Notes: generated by a model not told the origin, from the sequence alone. A DNA stretch of 64,000 nt from Bradysia coprophila (GCF_014529535.1 NW_023503501.1:5834150-5898149), one strand, 5' to 3'. Shown: positions 1 to 12,060, numbered from the stretch's first letter. Numbers and translations: made by a program.

Positions 1-247
1 ATCTCACATATTTCAAAACTTGCACAAATTGCACAAATTTCACAAAAATTCTTAAAATTTCCAAATTTTGTTTTCTGTTAGATCTCATTTTGAAGTAATC
101 AGTTAAGGTCAAAGACATGAAAAAACACTATAAGGCAGTAAAAACAACATTTACGATGCAATCTGTTGTGTTTTTAGATGAAATGACGAAAAGTGATGGA
201 AAAATTTGAGAATTTTTGGAAATTTAATTTCCTTAAATAAGGCCCTG
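1..247. other. AT-rich intergenic sequence
   Basis: No coding or structural signal is visible before the foldback element that starts at 248. Short A/T runs only. Confidence 0.5.
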
Positions 248-846
248 CACGGTGCGCCTTAACCAACTTTAAATGAAAGTTCCGTATAACATTTTGTTTT
301 TAATATAAATTAAAAAGAAGGAGGTCCACTGATTATAAAACCAGTATTATTATCGAAAACGGCTGGGAGAATTTTTAGTTGGTCGACATGAGTCGAATTT
401 CCTATGAGGGATTTTATAAACGCAACTGTTTTCGAACTTCCAAATATTATTTTTTCTTCAAATTTGTACTTTACGTTAATGCTTCATACATAAGCTGTAA
501 AACGACACCAAAAATATTTAAAATAAATCGAACAAATTTAGGATTACAGCAATGATTTGGAGTTGATGTCACGCTACTCAAAATCGAATTATTTGGGCTT
601 AATGCTTCATACCATTAACGTAAAGTACAAATTTAAAGAAAAAAAAATATTTGGAAGTTCGAAAACAGTTGCGTTTATAAAATCCCTCATAGGAAATTCG
701 ACTCATGTCGACCAACTAAAAATTCTCCCAGCCGTTTTCGATAATATTACTGGTTTTATGATCAGTGGACCTACTTCTTTTTAATTTATATTAAAAACAA
801 AATGTTATGCGGAACTTTCATTTAAAGTTGGTTAAGGCGCACCGTG
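248..846. mobile_element. Foldback MITE with 233-bp inverted arms
   Basis: Positions 248-480 and 614-846 are inverted copies of equal length (233 bp) differing at roughly half a dozen sites by eye (about 97% identity), around a 133-bp centre. The outer ends read CACGGTGCGCC and its complement. The 4-bp word CCTG flanks both sides (244-247 and 847-850) and may be the target duplication. CAC...GTG ends with a GC-rich target resemble Transib-type ends, but no transposase is present, so the superfamily is inference. The 75-residue reading frame in the right arm is simply the arm sequence. High arm identity points to a fairly recent insertion or to arm conversion. Confidence 0.85.
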
Positions 847-869
847 CCTGATGACAGGTCATAATTTTT

Positions 870-1330
870 TTAAATTGAATATGGAGTGTTTGGTATCGTT
901 TGAGTCATAGCTTTGCGATAGGGGTAATTTTATGGTGTCTGAGTCGATTTTGCTGATTGTAGTGTTGCACAAAGATCGCCGAGGGTGGAAAATTTGAATA
1001 TTTTAGCCGAATTCGAGACCCAAATCGTTTAAAAAAAATCTATAAACTTGTTTTCTTTAGCTTTTGAGTGTCGCTCTGAGCCTATCAAACAACTATCACA
1101 CCTAAATAAAAAAAAAGTTACGAAAAAAAATTCCATACAAAAAGGGTACAAATTTTTGATGCAAAAATTCAATTTTGTCTCTCACACGAAGTACTTTTTT
1201 GGTAAGTGAAAAACAAGCATTATTGTATTGCATTGGCGTGTACGTACATGATGATATACTGCTTTATCGTATGAGCGAAAACTATAAATTTCTGTAAGAA
1301 AAGTGCTTGTTTTCGGTTTTTCATCCCCTC
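870..1330. other. Intergenic, nothing recognised
   Basis: AT-rich sequence between the foldback element and the ORF remnant. No open frame, tandem repeat or clear inverted repeat was seen. Confidence 0.4.
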
Positions 1331-1333
1331 CCA

Positions 1334-1610
1334 CTAGGCACACAAGCTTCGAAGAATTTTTTTGAAAATGCTTTTGGCTTCTAGGGTAGAATTCCTTTCT
1401 GGGATCAAATAATAAATTCCACTGAAAAATGCATCCGACTTCGGTAGGAATCGCTCTAAAGTAGAGTGGGAATATCTATGGGTCGCGAGCCTTACGAGAT
1501 TTGTACTAGCGAGCCACACTGCAATATATCCTCAAGGTTCCATTAACACTTTACCATTTTGTACGCACACTTTTAACCACCCACTAGCAGACTGTGTTTG
1601 TAAATATTTT
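1334..1610 (-). pseudogene. Coding-like remnant with one in-frame TGA
   Basis: On the minus strand one reading frame runs about 90 codons from the edge of the inverted-repeat element (1611) to a stop at 1334, interrupted only by a TGA near 1532. Residues on both sides look protein-like (for example SGWLKVCVQNGKVLMEP before and RYSHSTLERFLPKSDAFF after the stop). I do not recognise the family. The neighbouring element at 1611-2025 appears to have inserted into or beside the same frame, since no continuation is visible beyond it. It may be a decayed transposon or host gene fragment, or a chance frame. Confidence 0.25.
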
Positions 1611-2025
1611 AATAATTTGTGAAATTCAGAGAGATGCTGATATGACGACTGGGGTATCGTTTCGACGGATAGAGAGAATATGTTGAATGACAGCTGGTTT
1701 CTTGAGAAAGAATTCGCTGCATTTTCTTCCAGAGAAATGATAAGTGCGGCCACTCATGGCTGGGATAGAACACGTCTGAGGCATATTTTTTTCAACAATT
1801 TTCTCTCTCATTTCGTCTCTCAATTTCACATATATTTTTGACGTATTGTTTGGATTTTTATATGGAGTTTTTCTCCCATCGGTTACACGTAATCAATCTG
1901 TCATCGTGGCTGCGCTTATTATTCCTCTGATTTTCTTCCGACCAAATTCAAAATCATTCGTCATATTCCCTCTATCCGTCGAAACGACGTAGTCGTCATA
2001 TTTGCATCTCTCTGATGAAATTATT
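1611..2025. mobile_element. Inverted-repeat element (MITE), ~65-70-bp arms
   Basis: The left arm 1611-1682 and right arm 1962-2025 are inverted copies sharing AATAATT at the outer ends, CAGAGAGATGC, TATGACGACT and TTTCGACGGATAGAG. The two arms carry a few substitutions and small indels. The roughly 280-bp centre has no ORF. No clean target duplication could be assigned. Confidence 0.7.
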
Positions 2026-2026
2026 A

Positions 2027-2945
2027 GACGATTGAAGTCCTCAATCGGGATTCCAGAGATCTACTTTTTTATGACATCTTTGTGTTCGATATTTACTTCA
2101 ATGCCGATGAGAACTTTTCCATTGTCGATGAAGTAGGCATTTCCGTCTTTGACAGAGTTCATACAGAGTTCATACAATATTCCAATAAAGGCGAATTCTT
2201 TTTAGCGATTTTCTTAAAGAGGAAACTGCAAAATTATTATTTCAATCACACAATACCATCATCCATTTTCTGCAAACATAAACATTCAGCTCAACATTCA
2301 TTCCGAAAGGTTCTTATTGAAAATACAAGGAGCACCCCGCATCTTTATCTTTTTTTCTTTCCTTTTTTTGTAATAATATAAAAATACTACTTACAACCTG
2401 GGATAAAACATGGTCACAGGATATTTATACAACCCTTATTTTCATTCTGTGTATCTTCATCTCATATACACTTCTACACTACATTCATACACATTATATT
2501 GCTGACATCTTACTTATAACGTTATCATTCAATGTTGAACAATAGATGTTTTTCTGCCCTTGTAATTATTATATTGCTCCCCATTTATTATGTACGTGAC
2601 GTATTTGTTGAGTGTATCTTTCCAACTTGAAGAGGTTAGGCGACCCATGTGATTACGATGGTAGTTTTTGAATTTGCGCAAGGGACGGATTAAAAAAAAT
2701 TGTAATTAATTACAGGATGTAGTCACCTGATCACAACGCGTATGCAATCTGTCTAACCGTCTAGACTATTCTGTAATTACGGTGGAATAATTTCAGTAAT
2801 TTTCGAGATAATTTTACACCAAAGAAAATATTTCAATAGATTTCATTGAAGCATTCAAAGTGTTCGGGATTTAAAATTTTCGTTCGGCTTGGGTTTGATA
2901 CGGGCTTTCGGTTGGCCTCGGGTTAGGTTTTCGGTGAGTTTTTTG
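2027..2945. other. Intergenic, nothing recognised
   Basis: AT-rich with small open frames that lack any family resemblance or codon bias. No repeats stand out. Confidence 0.4.
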
Positions 2946-2949
2946 GGAT

Positions 2950-3150
2950 ATTATATTCGACCGATAAATTAATTCAAAACTACCGATAAAAAATAATAAA
3001 TGACCCAACGGTACCGATAAAAAATGATAAAGTACCGATAGCTAAACTGCCGAGTATCGATAAAAATATTCCAAACTACCGATAAGTCGGTCATTTTATC
3101 GATCATTTATCATTTTTTATCGGTAATTTATTATTTCCCATCGATCATTC
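2950..3150. repeat. Degenerate (T)ACCGATAAA repeat, both orientations
   Basis: The motif ACCGATAAA or its complement TTTATCGGT recurs many times in about 200 bp, first mainly in one orientation and then inverted (near 3090-3140). The whole block can fold on itself. A related ATCGATAAT-rich block lies at 50226-50565. Confidence 0.65.
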
Positions 3151-3844
3151 ATTATAAGTAAGGTCGGGGTTTAAAAATTTAATTCATGTTGGGTTCGGGT
3201 CGGTTTTCGAAAAACGTAGTGCTATAGCTTTTTAATAGTAATTTACGTATCTGTCTTGCACTGCCGGCCTTAGGAGCAGAATGATGGTTACATGTGAAAG
3301 TACCTTTTAATATAGCAATCGATTGTTGTAGCTCCTTCGAACTGCAACGCAGACGGGAGCTACGCGCACGCAGCGCTTTTAATTTAAGAAACTTGTTTTG
3401 GAAATAAATGACATTAAATTGAATTGTATTTTTTATATCAAAAAACCGATTTGAACAATTAAAGACGACAATAACGACCAGAAATCAGTAATATCATAAT
3501 ATACACGGGCTGAAAATAACCATCCAGTTCCATAATAAGTGTATAATTAGCGAGTGTGCGGAGAATTATACTAGCACAAACGTGAAGCAATTTCTGTGTT
3601 TAATAACATGGTTTCCCCATCAAGTAAATGTGCATTACCTACAAGCATAGAAAAATATTGGAAAAGTGTCATCAAAGCTTTTACGATAAATGGTTTGACA
3701 GTTGATGCGAGAGTCTTGTAATTTGCATTTAATTTGTATATCAAAGGAGAAAGTGAGTGTGGTGTATTCATGCTCTGATATTTGAACACGTCAATTTAGT
3801 ATTGCATAAATTTTCGAACTATTAACAACGACTGCGATCTTACG
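3151..3844. other. 5' flank of the odorant receptor gene
   Basis: No convincing core promoter could be fixed by eye. A short hairpin (GTAGCTCC / GGAGCTAC, about 3328-3361) and AT-rich sequence are all that is visible upstream of the ATG at 3845. Confidence 0.35.
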
Positions 3845-5318
3845 ATGCATTCGATTCAAATTCATGAAGTGATCGGTTCGATAATTTCTCTGTTATATCT
3901 TATTGGTGTTTGGCATCGCGGAGATGAACCTACGGTCAACGAAATGAGACTTAAGTTCACTTATTGCATTCATTACGTACTGTTCTCTATATCAACTGTT
4001 GTTGGAGCAATTACAAATGATAGGAACGATATGTCCATCTTCTTAGCACAAGTTGCAATAGCCCATGCCGTTTTGGGAATAAAATGTTGGCTTTTAATTT
4101 GGAAGCAACACAAAATTCTTGATTTGTTGAATCGAGTCTGTGTCTTTACGGTTCGAAATGAAGATGACTACAGTAGTTTCAACGAAAAACTTAAAGGATT
4201 CATGAAATTTGTGCTTGTGTTTCTAATTACTGTAGCTGTTATTGGCTTTTCAGGCTCGATAACTTTATCGCTCCTTGGAACTGAGAAATCTTTATTTGTG
4301 AAAATTGCATTTCCTTTGGATTATAGAAACAATGGCTTTGCCTTCTGGATCGCAACTATTTTCATTTTCACTGCGTTTTTGTTAGGGACAATCGGAATTT
4401 TTTTCTCCATAATAATTTGGTATCTACTTTTGGTCTGTTCTCTGAGATATGAAGGGCTCGGAAGTGGGTTAAGGAATATGGGAAGACGCAGTGAACACAG
4501 AAAGGGCAAGAATGGCTACGACGATTTCCGCGAAGATCTGAAAACGTCGGTCAACTCTCACATACAAATAATGGAGTGCGTGATTGTGTTGCATTTTAAC
4601 ATAGCCCTGCGCCTAGCAATAACACTTCTAAGTCAAACGTCAAAAAGCTTCAAATTTTTGACTCATGTTGTATGTTGACAAGTTTGATTTCATCAGCCTG
4701 CAAATATTTTCTATATTATTGCTAGGAGCAGTGCTATGACTGTAATCTAGTACTGAGAGTATGAATTTAAATCTAATTTCGCAGATTAACTGACGAGTTG
4801 GAGTCTTTTTTCACAAACCTATTTTTCATTCAGTTCAGCACCAGCGGCTTATGTATCTGCGGATCGATTTATTGTCTAGCATCTGTGTGGATTTATTAAA
4901 TGATTTCGCGATCGTCGTTACTCGTTTATTTATTTTTTGTAGAACATCGGGGATACTGTATTGGAGCACATCATATATCTCTTGATATGCTTTTACTGTA
5001 CTGCTGAACTATTTATGATTACATACATGGGGAATGAGATTATGCTGTCGAGCAATCGCCTTTCATACAGTCTATTTCAGTCGGACTGGTACAATCAACC
5101 ACCATCAACCAGGAAGAAAATCGTCATTTTTGGTGAATATTTGAAGCAACCGAAAAAACTGTTGGTTGGCAAATTGTACTCGCTTACTTTGGAAACGTTT
5201 ACGAGGGTTTGCAAGGAATTCTATCGATCTGTACGTACGGTTTTGAGAGTATCCTAAATTTCAGATTTTGAACTCAGCCTACAGCATGTTCAACATTCTC
5301 CAAAGATTTCAGCAATAA
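3845..5318 (+). CDS. Insect odorant receptor (7tm_6), four exons, 382 codons
   Basis: Odorant receptors are seven-helix membrane proteins of olfactory neurons that form ligand-gated cation channels with the co-receptor Orco. My exon model: 3845-4575, 4785-4884, 4943-5206 and 5265-5318, joining in frame to 382 residues plus TAA, the usual family length. Introns are 209, 58 and 58 nt. Visible features: a pre-TM1 GVW motif (about residues 21-23), TM1 about 38-57, TM2 about 68-86, TM3 about 117-140, a long hydrophobic stretch 165-200, TM5 about 250-275, TM6 about 285-307, then the family hallmark LSYSLFQSDWYNQP (317-330) and a C-terminus of the type LTLETFTRILNSAYSMFNIL. The start is the first ATG, giving a normal N-terminus before TM1. 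The donors are weak (GTGCGT, GTGTGG, GTTTGC), yet frame and protein continuity support each junction. The ligand is unknown and no tandem paralogue lies in the window. Confidence 0.92.
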
Positions 5319-5319
5319 A
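5314..5319 (+). terminator. Polyadenylation signal AATAAA at the odorant receptor stop
   Basis: AATAAA overlaps the TAA stop of the receptor's last exon (CAGCAATAAAATT). It is the first canonical signal after the coding region and implies a very short 3' UTR if used. Confidence 0.5.
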
Positions 5320-5471
5320 ATTATTAGTAGAGATGACTGACAACATTCTACGCTGGCAGTAAGCGAATATCACTTAAACAATCACGTTATGGAGTTATCC
5401 AATTTTAAATATTAAAGTTATTGTTGATTTATACTGAGTTACTCGTATATGTTTTATGCATCGATGTAATA

Positions 5472-5670
5472 CAGGGTAGATTGGTACACACGAAGAACGT
5501 TTCTGCGGAAATAATATATGTGTAACGTAACTAAAGTTCTGAGAAATCTTAATGTCCCCTACCTTTTCGAATGTACCTTTTAATGGCCCTTCGCTTTGTC
5601 TTGTGTTGTGATTAAAGAAATTTGTCGTTGTGTGCGAATTTTCGTTTTTCGTGTGTACCAATTTACCCTA
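5472..5670. mobile_element. TA-flanked MITE (Tc1/mariner or pogo type)
   Basis: The ends CAGGGTAGATTGGTACACAC and its near-perfect complement (TTCGTGTGTACCAATTTACC, then CTA) form inverted repeats of about 24 bp, each flanked by TA (5470-5471 and 5671-5672). TA duplication and CAG-type ends are typical of Tc1/mariner/pogo-derived MITEs. It sits about 150 bp 3' of the odorant receptor. The 88-residue minus-strand frame across it is a by-product. Confidence 0.75.
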
Positions 5671-5860
5671 TATTATATCGATGGTTTTATCATAGCTAGC
5701 ACAACAATATGAGACAATTCTAGCTTCAAACATAAATTAATTCAAATTAAAAACAAAAAGCAAGAAAATATTAACAGAAAGCAAATTTCATTGTAGGAAC
5801 CCATCGATAATTCCAAATCATTGTTTTCGTTTATCTTTGATCTTGTGTCGAGACTTGCGT

Positions 5861-6160
5861 TTATGTCGTACTATAATCGTAGGAATACCTTCTGGAAAGG
5901 TTTGGTTGTTCCATTGGGTAGGGTAGACGATTTATTATTGAGTTTGCCGGTCCATGTTCCATAAAATGCGATACGATGACGTCTGAAGCCAAATAATGAA
6001 TGTCATCACTCGGACATAATTGCATATGAACACGATGACTGTTTTGATAGCAATGACCACCGAGAGATTCTGGGATGGTTCGGTGCATAAGTGATGATTT
6101 CATAGTTGCAGGAACAACTTGTGGTAGTCAGGGTAATCATCATCCACAGCGAACAAACGT
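5861..6160 (-). pseudogene. Unrecognised coding-like minus-strand sequence
   Basis: An 80-residue frame (6103 to 5861) has protein-like composition (for example HYLASDVIVSHFMEHGPANS). Immediately upstream an overlapping frame reads DDDYPDYHKLFLQL before stopping at the next ATG region. Two adjacent coding-like frames could reflect a frameshifted gene fragment or chance. No domain is recognisable and there is no obvious splice signal. Confidence 0.2.
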
Positions 6161-6642
6161 GACTTTTCAATGACAATTATTTTTTCGTACCGCACGGTAC
6201 AGATTATTGTTGATAATAAGCAACATTTAATTATAATTAAATGAATCAAGTCGTTCACTCAATACAACGGTTGCTTATCTATCGCCACTTCCGGAAATCT
6301 CTTTACTTACGAATCGTTCGAGTGGCAATTGTTTTTTACGTAAGCCGGGGCAAGTGTTTTTTAGAATGCAGTGTACCGAGCCGTCGGGAAGGGTTGCATG
6401 CATGCCAAGGGTTGTGGTAGATTTTATTTAAAAATGATAAGGTAAATCTTAGGCTAGTTGTAGTCTGAACAAAGTGTGAGTGACAAGCGAAAGTGCCTAA
6501 AATCAGTCGTCCACAGTGGATACGTATACAACTAGGTTAGTTTGCAGAAATGTCCGATGCGCATGTGCAAATAATGTGTATCAATGATACCGGGAACTTT
6601 TTTCGCCGAGAAACCAGAAGAAATGATGAAAATGAGAAAAGA

Positions 6643-6812
6643 AGCGGGAAAATGACCGGAAATCGGGAAATGACCACAGCTCGGGATATGACTAGAAACA
6701 GGAAAATGAACGGAAATCGGGAAACGATCAAAAATCGGGAAATGTCTAAAACTCGGGAAATGACTAGAAATGGGAAAATGAACGAAATTCGGAAATGACT
6801 TAAAATCTGGAA
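6643..6812. repeat. Minisatellite, ~18-bp unit
   Basis: About nine imperfect copies of a unit like CGGGAAATGACTAGAAAT follow one another. On the plus strand they keep one open frame (82 codons from 6550) with a six-residue period resembling N-R-E-M-T-K. The repeat, not a known domain, explains the frame. A stray unit occurs near 7085. Confidence 0.75.
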
Positions 6813-7632
6813 ATGGCTAGAGATTAATTTTATATTTTTGTATGGTCAAGAAAAGATCAAAGAACCAAAATCAGCTGATTTTGTTGAAATCGGCAAAAAA
6901 TGGATTTTACAGAGCAATAACTAGTTTTCTGCGGCAACGGCCTTACCACCCAAACTACCGCGCCATCGGCTTGGCAACATGGGGCGCTGAATTCCTTGTC
7001 ACTTAATCTACAATAATCAACAATAAAATCGCTTTTTACATGAGCGAAAGGACAACTCGCACCAGACTATATGGAAACAGACTGAAATCGGGAAATTACC
7101 AAAAGAACTTCAAATAATTTCTCAATAAATACATTTTATTTTTCATGTTTCACAATACTGTTGCAAAAATGTACATTAGTACTTACAAAGCGGTGCTTCT
7201 TACTATAATGTCTATTACAAAAAAAAATTATTAAAATGAAATCATAAATATCACATTAATTTCACTTCACGGAGCAAAAACGAATAGGCTAATACAACGA
7301 ACTGAAAATAGAGTTAATGCAGAAGCGAATTGGGAAAAATTAAATATTGGAAATATTTTAGAAATTTCAGTTGAGTTATCGCCCGTTCCTTCGAAGTGCA
7401 TCGAAAAGTCCAGCAGAGTTAATTAATCTCCTATACATCAAGGGCTTATAATAAAATCAAACACTCAAGCTCCATCATTATTAGCTAGTTGTTTTATTCC
7501 CGATTTTAAAAGAACAGATTAACAGATCACGAAGTGACCAAAAATTTTTCTGATGGCTTAACCATTGAGTAAGAAGAGGATATTTTGTGTACTGAAAATG
7601 TATGTGGAGAGATCTACTGCTAAGCCCAAAAT
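6813..7632. other. Intergenic, nothing recognised
   Basis: AT-rich sequence without a supported gene. One leftover of the 18-bp repeat lies near 7085. Confidence 0.35.
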
Positions 7633-7757
7633 AGTATTTTTCGTTACGAGTGATGAAAAGTTGAATTTATCAGGACTAGTCCTAACGGCGAAGCCGAGCA
7701 GGACAAGCTCTAGACATGTCTTAAAAAATTCTGCTTTCATCACGAGTTACGAACTAC
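7633..7757. repeat. Imperfect hairpin with GC-rich loop
   Basis: Left arm 7633-7684 and right arm 7700-7757 are inverted copies with several indels; the loop contains CGGCGAAGCCGAG. The left arm (GTTACGAGTGATGAAAAGTT) recurs at 21369-21388, so this is an interspersed family. Confidence 0.6.
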
Positions 7758-7839
7758 GTTTTTTGTGCCGTAAGAATCATAATGAGACGGAACACACAAA
7801 CAATAACAAGGAAATCACTCTACAACAATTTTGAACAAT

Positions 7840-9165
7840 ATGAAAAATACGATTCGTACCTCGCCTTCGGCTCTGTCTGGAAACCTCTCACACGCTTAAA
7901 AAAGACTTTTAGGACTAGGTACGAAAAGTACTATTTCTCTTTGCTTTTAAAGAGCTTTCGAGAGCTTTGAGCTTTTTTTTGTATTCCACTGTAACATCCA
8001 TTTTTACAATGGAATTCAAGCTCAAACCTTACGAAGGGCTTTCTAAAGAACGCAAACAATGCGATACAATGTTTTGCTTTAACACGGCGATGCATTCACT
8101 TTGTAAAATAAAATTGAATGAGACATAGGAATCGGTCGAATTGAAATTTCTTCATATAAAGAACTTTTCACAGGAATTTTTTCCAACTATTTAAGATATC
8201 GCAAGACTAAACTTTTAGTCTATCAACTAAGATAGTGTCTTAGTAAGATACACATAAAATTTCAATTATCGTCAGTCAAATCGAAAATTTCGATTTTGTC
8301 TACACACAACGAAACACAACCTTGCGAGCAAACAATTAATTCGGTCAAATTAATTTTTTTGGTTTTTTTTGGGATCGATAACGATAACAACGAACGCGTA
8401 TATATGTACCAGCTGTTGTAATATAACCCATTGTAGAGTCTTTGCCTTCTTTCAAATTTAATTAGCCAGCACAGCAAAAAATGTTTTAATAAAATAAAAT
8501 GCTTAAATCGAACACATCAGGTACACACTCGCATTGGGGCACCCATTTTCGCATTGTCTGGTCACTCTTGCTCCGTGCGAAAACTGTTAATATTAATTGC
8601 TCCACATTGTTCCCATCAGCTGTCACTTGCACCATCTTTCCACACAATAGACCAACTATTATAAAGATCAGAAACGAGTGAAAATTTACAACCGAAAATA
8701 TAGTTTACGGAACTTACTGACAGTAAACCATAAACAAAATTTCACAACCGTTTTCATGACGTGGTGTGTGTAAAACCTACTTCTGTTCTTTATTAATCGA
8801 CTCAAAAATGATTCTAATACAATGTCGCGTCTTCAATTTTCAATTGAATCAAATGAATTGAACGTTTAACGATAAAATAACCGAAATGTTTCTTTTTTGT
8901 GTATTTTTTATCATTAATTTGTATAATTGCATATAGTTTTATTGATAAATTAATTGACTGACGTAAGCTACGTTCAAGGTTCGCTTTATATTCAGAAATG
9001 TGGGATTTTTGTTTTGAGTTTTTTTTAGTAGGAGCACACGTATACGTTTCGTTAAACAGATGGAAATTTTTTGTAATCAAAATGAATGCTGAGTTTCTTT
9101 TTTAGAAAAAGCCTATATACAGTGACGTGCGCAAGTAAATGTCAATCACCTTAGACTTTTCTAGG
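7840..9165. other. Intergenic, nothing recognised
   Basis: AT-rich. A short inverted pair (GTACCTCG at about 7857 and CTAGGTAC at about 7914) is the only structure noted. Confidence 0.35.
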
Positions 9166-9215
9166 GTAGGATGTGAAAGAACTCGTTAGTCAAGAAGAGC
9201 GTACTTTGGTGAAAT

Positions 9216-9315
9216 CATTTTTAGAAGGTACACTTTGTGAATGGCCCCTCATAAAATTACAAAAATTTGAAACTCCTTGTTTGATGGGATCCATTCAAAA
9301 AGTGTACCCTCTCAA
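9216..9315. repeat. Short inverted repeat, ~33-bp arms
   Basis: AAGGTACACTTTGTGAATGG (about 9225-9244) is repeated in inverted form as a near match at about 9287-9308, with further pairing outward. It explains the 80-residue plus-strand frame here, which has no family resemblance. Confidence 0.5.
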
Positions 9316-9514
9316 AATGACGATGCGACCAGTATATCAAGGAAAATCTTATTATTATTATCCATTTATTTCAAGAAAAAATAAATATATAAAGGTCACA
9401 GTTTCCTTTCTCTAATTATTACATATTACATATTGAAAAGTACACCAATACCATACAAGCTATTTTACCCTAAAAGTAAGTCCTGGTTACCTTACTGACG
9501 CTTAGGGATTTTTA

Positions 9515-9646
9515 CAACGCACGTCAAGCATGAGTGGTACTATAAATAGAGAACTGAACTAAACAGTGTTTCAAATAAATTTTGACACTGTAAAAAATTT
9601 GGAAACAATTTTCTTACAAAACATTTCTTTTGATTGAAGTGCGTTG
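9515..9646. mobile_element. MITE family A copy, 7-bp TSD ATTTTTA
   Basis: A diverged 132-bp copy of the family seen intact at 18156-18315: left end CAACGCACGTCAAGCA, right end TTGAAGTGCGTTG, and shared internal CACTGTAAAAA. Identical 7-bp words ATTTTTA flank it (9508-9514 and 9647-9653). Confidence 0.8.
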
Positions 9647-9804
9647 ATTTTTAATAAATAGTGAATTGACACTCATTTTTTGTAGCCTTTCAAACCTAAT
9701 GACCTCACAAAATTTGAATAAACCGATAAACATGTTTAACAATGAAAAACACAGCATAATTGCGGATCTCCTCAAAAAAAAATGCAATAGTGGTATCAGC
9801 TTAA

Positions 9805-10003
9805 CCTGTCACAGGCTAACAGTTTTACTATCTGATCTATTACTTCATTTGATCGAAGATTTTCAGATATTGATTTTAAAAATCTTTTACTTCATTTGTT
9901 TTGAACATGCTTTTATATGCTATATAAGAACTCGCTTTAGTCAGAGCTTGTCGTTTATTATTACCGTCGTTGTCGATAACAGATGACAGCCGTCTGTAAC
10001 AGG
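9805..10003. mobile_element. TTAA-flanked MITE family B (piggyBac-like), copy 1
   Basis: A 199-bp element with ends CCTGTCAC and GTAACAGG, flanked by TTAA on both sides (9801-9804, 10004-10007). TTAA duplication is the signature of piggyBac-type insertion. An inverted second copy lies at 45039-45249. No transposase. Confidence 0.8.
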
Positions 10004-10007
10004 TTAA

Positions 10008-12060
10008 ACAAATTTTGCGTCAAAACATTATAAACTGGGAAGCAGCTAATTAACTATGTTTTGTTTTGTATGACATTTTTCAGTTTTTACTCGATGTGCA
10101 TCGCCTTATTAATCGAGGAATAGAAACCTTCAGACTGGAAATGTTACTATATCTGATAATTTTGAAGACTGTGACGTTGCATGGCATAATATTGCACATA
10201 AATTTATTGCATTCGAGAATTTTGTATTGTATTTTCCCGCATCTTAGAGCTTTCGGTAGAAGTGGCATACATATTTCTAAAATTCTAGCCGCATACTAGC
10301 ATCCGTTCCACTTTCAGTCAAAGATAAAATTTCATTAACATTCAAATAGTTTACAATCGATTTTCGAACCGCTGACTTCTAACTATACAAGCCATTTTGT
10401 GTGGACATAAACGGTCATAAACGAATCATGAATGTTAAATCGAAAGTAAAAAAAAATAAACTTGTAAATTTTTGACACCCTAATGCGCAAGGTGCATGAG
10501 TGTATTAATGCTTCCTTATAAACACTTCCCATAAACACTTCCTCATAAGCATTACCAGACTATACTTCCGTTAAAATGTTTCCTTGCTCTCACATAATTG
10601 TTTGAAAATGTATCTTTGGAAATTACTTCCTTGCTACGATGAAGCTCAATGTAACCCAACCGACCTGGAAAATTGTCCTGACTAGACAATGCGATTGCTG
10701 TTATATAAACACCAGCCTCATAAATGTACAATGTGAGAACAGAATAATCAAAATATGATAAAAAGCCATCAGACGGTTCATTATTATCAATTTGGTGACT
10801 TTATTTTCACATTATGTTCGTTTCACCTTTTGAAAGGAAAGGAATGGTAAAACAAATTGTATATATTGTCTGAAAATGGCAAAACGAGTGCCGAATCCAT
10901 GCCATTCAAGCCTGAATAAATCGTTATTATTGGAGTAATTGAAAATAAAATCTATAAATTCACAGATACACAACCCTTCTGAAAACCCTAATAAAATCAA
11001 AGTGTTATACGTTTCACTGTTTCACACATTTTTTGTTTTGTTTTGCATAAATTTGTGATTTTCCACATATATATGGGAGGCCGCCTATCTATACCATCGA
11101 TGGTATATGTATACAAATCTGAAAGACTCTCTATTCCAGTTAGACGCTACCTGTTCTATATGTAAATAAATTTTACAGGTTCGTTGGGTTCAAATTGGAA
11201 ATCGTTTTTTTTCTTTTATGTTGAATGAAGCATTTATTCGTTCCAGTCTCCTAGTCTGTTGACGAAGAATATCATTAATTTCCTTTGTGAATCAGACATC
11301 AGGTATACGAAGGTTGAGTGCAAAGTTTATTTGCGGAGACACGTCGTTCAAGACAAAGTGCATTTAATTGTATCGTTCTAAAGAAATGTAATTATACAAT
11401 TTATTATAACGACGAGTAGTTGCAGTCTGTCGATTATGCAAATGGAACGTTCATGGTATGAAATTGTCAACAATTCTGAGTTTACCGCAGGTGATCATAT
11501 CTATTGATGTAGTTTGTTATGATGTATATGTATACTTGTGCCATTGCATAGATTGTGCTCGGAATCAAAACCCAATTTATGATAAGAACTGCAAACGTTT
11601 GAGCCCACGGTGCGGTTGAATGAATTTTAACTGAACATTTCGATACACTTTTGATATTTTTGGATATTATTAGTCAGCTCGGAGCTCTGAACAAGGAAAG
11701 AAATTCCAGAATTTTTTTTTGATTTTCATCCGTACCGTGACATTGGTACGTGGTGACATTGGTGCATAGCCCATCCTGTCTACAGAGAGAGAGTGGTGGA
11801 AAACTGGTTGTGGTTTCAATCGATAGTGCCAGAAATTCTAATAACAATTGTACAAAAATTGGGTACCCTAAGTGCAAGTGAAGCCGGCAGAGACACGCTT
11901 AAGTTGAAAAACCTGATTTTTAAACAGTCATAGATGCATGGATACTTGAGGGATGAAGCTAATAAATAGTTTTAGCAGTAGAGGAACATTTCCTCTACCA
12001 ATGACCAAAAAATGATTTTTGAAGACCAACTACGTAGAGGCCGACAATTTTCAGGTTTCA
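10008..12060. other. Intergenic, nothing coding recognised
   Basis: AT-rich. The perfect 18-bp palindrome TATACCATCGATGGTATA lies at 11090-11107. Small open frames here show no domain or bias I can support. Confidence 0.4.

Noticed and set aside
557..784. 75-codon frame
   Set aside because: It is the right arm of the foldback element at 248-846.
11674..11877. Minus-strand frame resembling a small secreted Cys-containing protein
   Set aside because: The hydrophobic N-terminus is weak, there are only three cysteines, and the DNA contains a short duplicated ACCAATGTCAC word; no support beyond the open frame.
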